Of a stretch of 15,303 nucleotides of DNA, positions 13,762 to 15,303 are shown in pieces (position 1 is the stretch's first letter; each line of letters starts with the position of its first letter). The translations under genes and the position numbers were made by a program. Under the pieces are notes generated by a model. It was not told the DNA's origin. It made no database searches and saw only the letters and a program-made list of their open reading frames with translations. This DNA comes from Erysipelotrichaceae bacterium (GTDB lineage: Bacteria > Bacillota_I > Bacilli_A > Erysipelotrichales > Erysipelotrichaceae): the NCBI GenBank assembly GCA_017419065.1, contig JAFOMB010000237.1, forward strand, positions 1 through 15,303, written 5' to 3'.

Positions 13762-13788
13762 AGCACCTGAAAAGGTGCTTTTCTTCTG
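13762..13788 (+). terminator. nagB terminator
   Basis: A 7-bp stem, AGCACCT (13762-13768) with AGGTGCT (13773-13779), closes a GAAA tetraloop and is followed by TTTTCTTCT. Confidence 0.85.
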
Positions 13789-13820
13789 CTTATGAAAATC
13801 ATGAAAATTTTCTGAAAGAA

Positions 13821-13849
13821 TTGTAAATAAGCCCTGTTTTTCTTAGAAT
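13821..13849 (+). promoter_or_regulatory. Promoter of the AGCS symporter gene
   Basis: TTGTAA (13821-13826), a 17-bp spacer and TAGAAT (13844-13849) form a good promoter. The -10 ends 6 bases (AGAACT) before the ATG at 13856, so the expected start of transcription is the A of the ATG. No Shine-Dalgarno lies in between. Confidence 0.65.
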
Positions 13850-13855
13850 AGAACT

Positions 13856-15208
13856 ATGGCTGATATCATTACGAAAATAGACGACCTGATGTGGGGTGTC
13901 CCGATGATCGTGTTCCTCTTCGGAGCCCATCTCTATCTCACATTCCGGACGCGTTTTGTGCAGAAACACATCTTCAAGGGCATCATGTACTCCTTAAAAA
14001 CAGGTGATGGAAAAGGAGACCTGAGTATTTTTGGATCTTTGATGACCGCTCTATCCTCTACGATCGGCACCGGCAATATCATCGGTGTCGGAACAGCGAT
14101 CGTTCTGGGAGGACCGGGAGCTGTCTTATGGACCTGGCTGGCCGGTATCCTGGGCATCGCCACGAAATACGGGGAGACCTTCATCGCGGTCAAATACAGA
14201 AGGAAGAAAGAAGACGGAACTTATCTGGGCGGAGCCATGACGGCACTGGAGCACCTGAATATGCCGTTCCTGGCGAAGCTGTTCGCTGTCTTTGCGGCCT
14301 GTGCGGCCTTCGGTATCGGCTGTGCGACACAGTCCAACGCGATCGCCGAAGTCCTGGAAAACAACTTCTCCTTCAACCGTGTCGTCATCGGTGTCGTATT
14401 ATGCGCAGCAGTCGCCATCGTCACCTTCGGCGGCGTCAAATCGATCGCAAGAGTCTGCGAGAGACTCGTGCCGATCATGTCCATCGTCTATACTCTCGGA
14501 TGTCTTGTCATCCTGATCATCAATGTCCGCTATCTCCCGGCGACCCTGGGTCTCATCCTTTCCAGTGCCTTTACCACGAAGGCCATGGCCGGAGGCTTCA
14601 TCGGCTCTACCCTGATGATCGCAGCCCGCTATGGTATCGCCAGAGGCCTCTTCTCCAATGAATCCGGTATGGGAAGTGCCCCGATGGCTTCCGCTGTCGG
14701 CAACGCGAAGAATGCGGTCAAGCCGGCCCTGGTCGGTTCTACCGGTGTCTTCTGGGATACCGTCGTTGTCTGTCTGATGACAGGTCTTGTGATCTGCAGC
14801 AGCGTCATCGCCAATGATGCCGTCACTTCGATCGGTCTCAACGGCTCCCAGCTCGTCACTGCCTGCTTCAATACGATCCCGTACCTCGGCAAGCCTCTTC
14901 TCATATTCGGCATCCTGACCTTCGCCTATTCCACGATCTTGGGATGGTCCTATTTCGGAGAGACCTGCTTCACCTATCTCTTCGGCACGAAGAGTGTGAA
15001 ACTCTATCAGGCCATGTGGATCATCGTCGCCTTCCTGGGTGTCGTCGCCAAACTCGATGTCGTCTGGAACATCGCCGATATCCTCAACGGTGCCATGTGC
15101 ATCCCGAACATCATCGCCGTCATCCTATTAAGCAATGTCATTGCGAAGGAGACGAAATACTACCTCGACGAGGGACACCTCGAAGAGGAAGATCCAAGTA
15201 TCGAATAA
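13856..15208 (+). CDS. AGCS-family sodium:amino-acid (alanine/glycine) symporter
   Basis: This 450-residue integral membrane protein belongs to the alanine or glycine:cation symporter family, which takes up small neutral amino acids with sodium. Hallmarks are ALSSTIGTGNIIGVGTA (65-81), GGPGAVLWTWLAGILG (85-100) and NESGMGSAPMASA (268-280). About ten hydrophobic segments are spread along the chain, and the tail is acidic and charged (EEEDPSIE). The N-terminus IITKIDDLMWGVPMIVFLFG is typical of the family, so the ATG at 13856 is right even though it has no ribosome binding site and sits 6 bases after a -10. It is transcribed alone, ended by a hairpin overlapping its stop codon. The substrate (alanine, glycine, or another such as glutamine) cannot be read from the sequence. 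Confidence 0.92.
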   Translation: MADIITKIDDLMWGVPMIVFLFGAHLYLTFRTRFVQKHIFKGIMYSLKTGDGKGDLSIFGSLMTALSSTIGTGNIIGVGTAIVLGGPGAVLWTWLAGILGIATKYGETFIAVKYRRKKEDGTYLGGAMTALEHLNMPFLAKLFAVFAACAAFGIGCATQSNAIAEVLENNFSFNRVVIGVVLCAAVAIVTFGGVKSIARVCERLVPIMSIVYTLGCLVILIINVRYLPATLGLILSSAFTTKAMAGGFIGSTLMIAARYGIARGLFSNESGMGSAPMASAVGNAKNAVKPALVGSTGVFWDTVVVCLMTGLVICSSVIANDAVTSIGLNGSQLVTACFNTIPYLGKPLLIFGILTFAYSTILGWSYFGETCFTYLFGTKSVKLYQAMWIIVAFLGVVAKLDVVWNIADILNGAMCIPNIIAVILLSNVIAKETKYYLDEGHLEEEDPSIE

Positions 15209-15230
15209 GAGGCGTCAGCCTCTTTTCTGT
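15207..15230 (+). terminator. Terminator of the AGCS symporter gene
   Basis: A 7-bp stem, AAGAGGC (15207-15213) with GCCTCTT (15218-15224), closes a GTCA loop and is followed by TTCTGTTT. The stem starts within the stop codon. Confidence 0.8.
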
Positions 15231-15253
15231 TTCACCGTCTTTTCATCTGAAAC

Positions 15254-15262
15254 TGTTAAGAT
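15254..15262 (+). promoter_or_regulatory. Extended -10 promoter of the last, truncated gene
   Basis: TGTTAAGAT (TG-n-TAAGAT) ends 6 bases (AGAACT) before the ATG at 15269, the same gap length and the same six bases as at the AGCS gene. No -35 and no Shine-Dalgarno are seen. Confidence 0.5.
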
Positions 15263-15268
15263 AGAACT

Positions 15269-15303
15269 ATGAAAGAAAACACGAATATCCTCACGCTTCT
15301 CAC
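15269..15303 (+). CDS. 5' end of an unidentified gene
   Basis: Eleven complete codons (MKENTNILTLL) run off the end of the window. The start is supported only by the extended -10 six bases upstream and by the sequence ATAGAACTATG, identical to that at the AGCS gene start. Too little is present to identify the product. Confidence 0.45.
   Translation, partial: MKENTNILTLL

Noticed and set aside
1..15303. Prophage, insertion sequence, CRISPR array or defence island
   Set aside because: No transposase, integrase, direct repeat array or Cas-like protein is found; apart from the toxin-antitoxin pair, the content is housekeeping and metabolic.

Overview
The window looks like chromosomal DNA from a low-to-mid GC Bacillota (Firmicutes) bacterium, possibly of the Erysipelotrichia type. 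That placement is an inference from the gene families (TrhP1/TrhP2 U32 proteins, an ECF-type FolT, TypA, Hyp maturation proteins), the short intergenic gaps, the many small T-tailed terminators and the AGGAGG-type ribosome binding sites. No single marker fixes the genus. There are no prophages, insertion sequences or CRISPR arrays.

Layout. (1) 1-769: the 3' end of hypB, then hypA, both [NiFe]-hydrogenase nickel insertion factors. (2) 778-1926, minus strand: nagA, convergent with hypA and sharing a terminator with it. (3) 1936-2090: an intergenic stretch with a plus-strand promoter and a terminator but no gene, a candidate small RNA. (4) 2091-4877, minus strand: a 928-residue fusion of a GltD-like flavin oxidoreductase with extra iron-sulfur domains. 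(5) 5073-5157, minus strand: tRNA-Leu(CAG), divergent from typA (5206-7044) across a symmetric inverted-repeat promoter. (6) 7243-7822: a Phd/YefM-ParE/RelE type II toxin-antitoxin pair behind an 18-bp perfect palindrome. (7) 7886-9180, minus strand: a small membrane protein with a His/Cys tail, and folT. (8) 9216-12706: a tightly overlapping four-gene RNA-modification operon (trhP1, trhP2 and two SpoU/TrmH-family methyltransferases), convergent with acylphosphatase (12703-12966). (9) 13028-15208: nagB, then an AGCS-type sodium:amino-acid symporter. The start of one more gene lies at 15269.

How the genes work together. NagA and NagB carry out consecutive steps (GlcNAc-6-P to GlcN-6-P to fructose-6-P plus ammonia) but lie in separate transcription units 11 kb apart. 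HypA and HypB act together on hydrogenase nickel insertion. The 9216-12706 operon is devoted to RNA base or ribose modification, and its neighbours typA and tRNA-Leu also belong to translation.

The most interesting signal is in the start regions rather than in a gene cluster. Six genes (typA, folT, trhP1, acyP, the AGCS gene and the gene at 15269) have a -10-like hexamer ending 6 bp (8 bp for typA) before the ATG and no Shine-Dalgarno sequence, which predicts leaderless mRNAs. The other first-of-operon genes (nagA, the oxidoreductase, the antitoxin, the membrane protein, nagB) carry good Shine-Dalgarno sites. Three divergent gene pairs have overlapping back-to-back promoters. Further points are an Arg-to-Glu change in motif 1 of the second SpoU methyltransferase and a TypA with altered G1 and G5 motifs.
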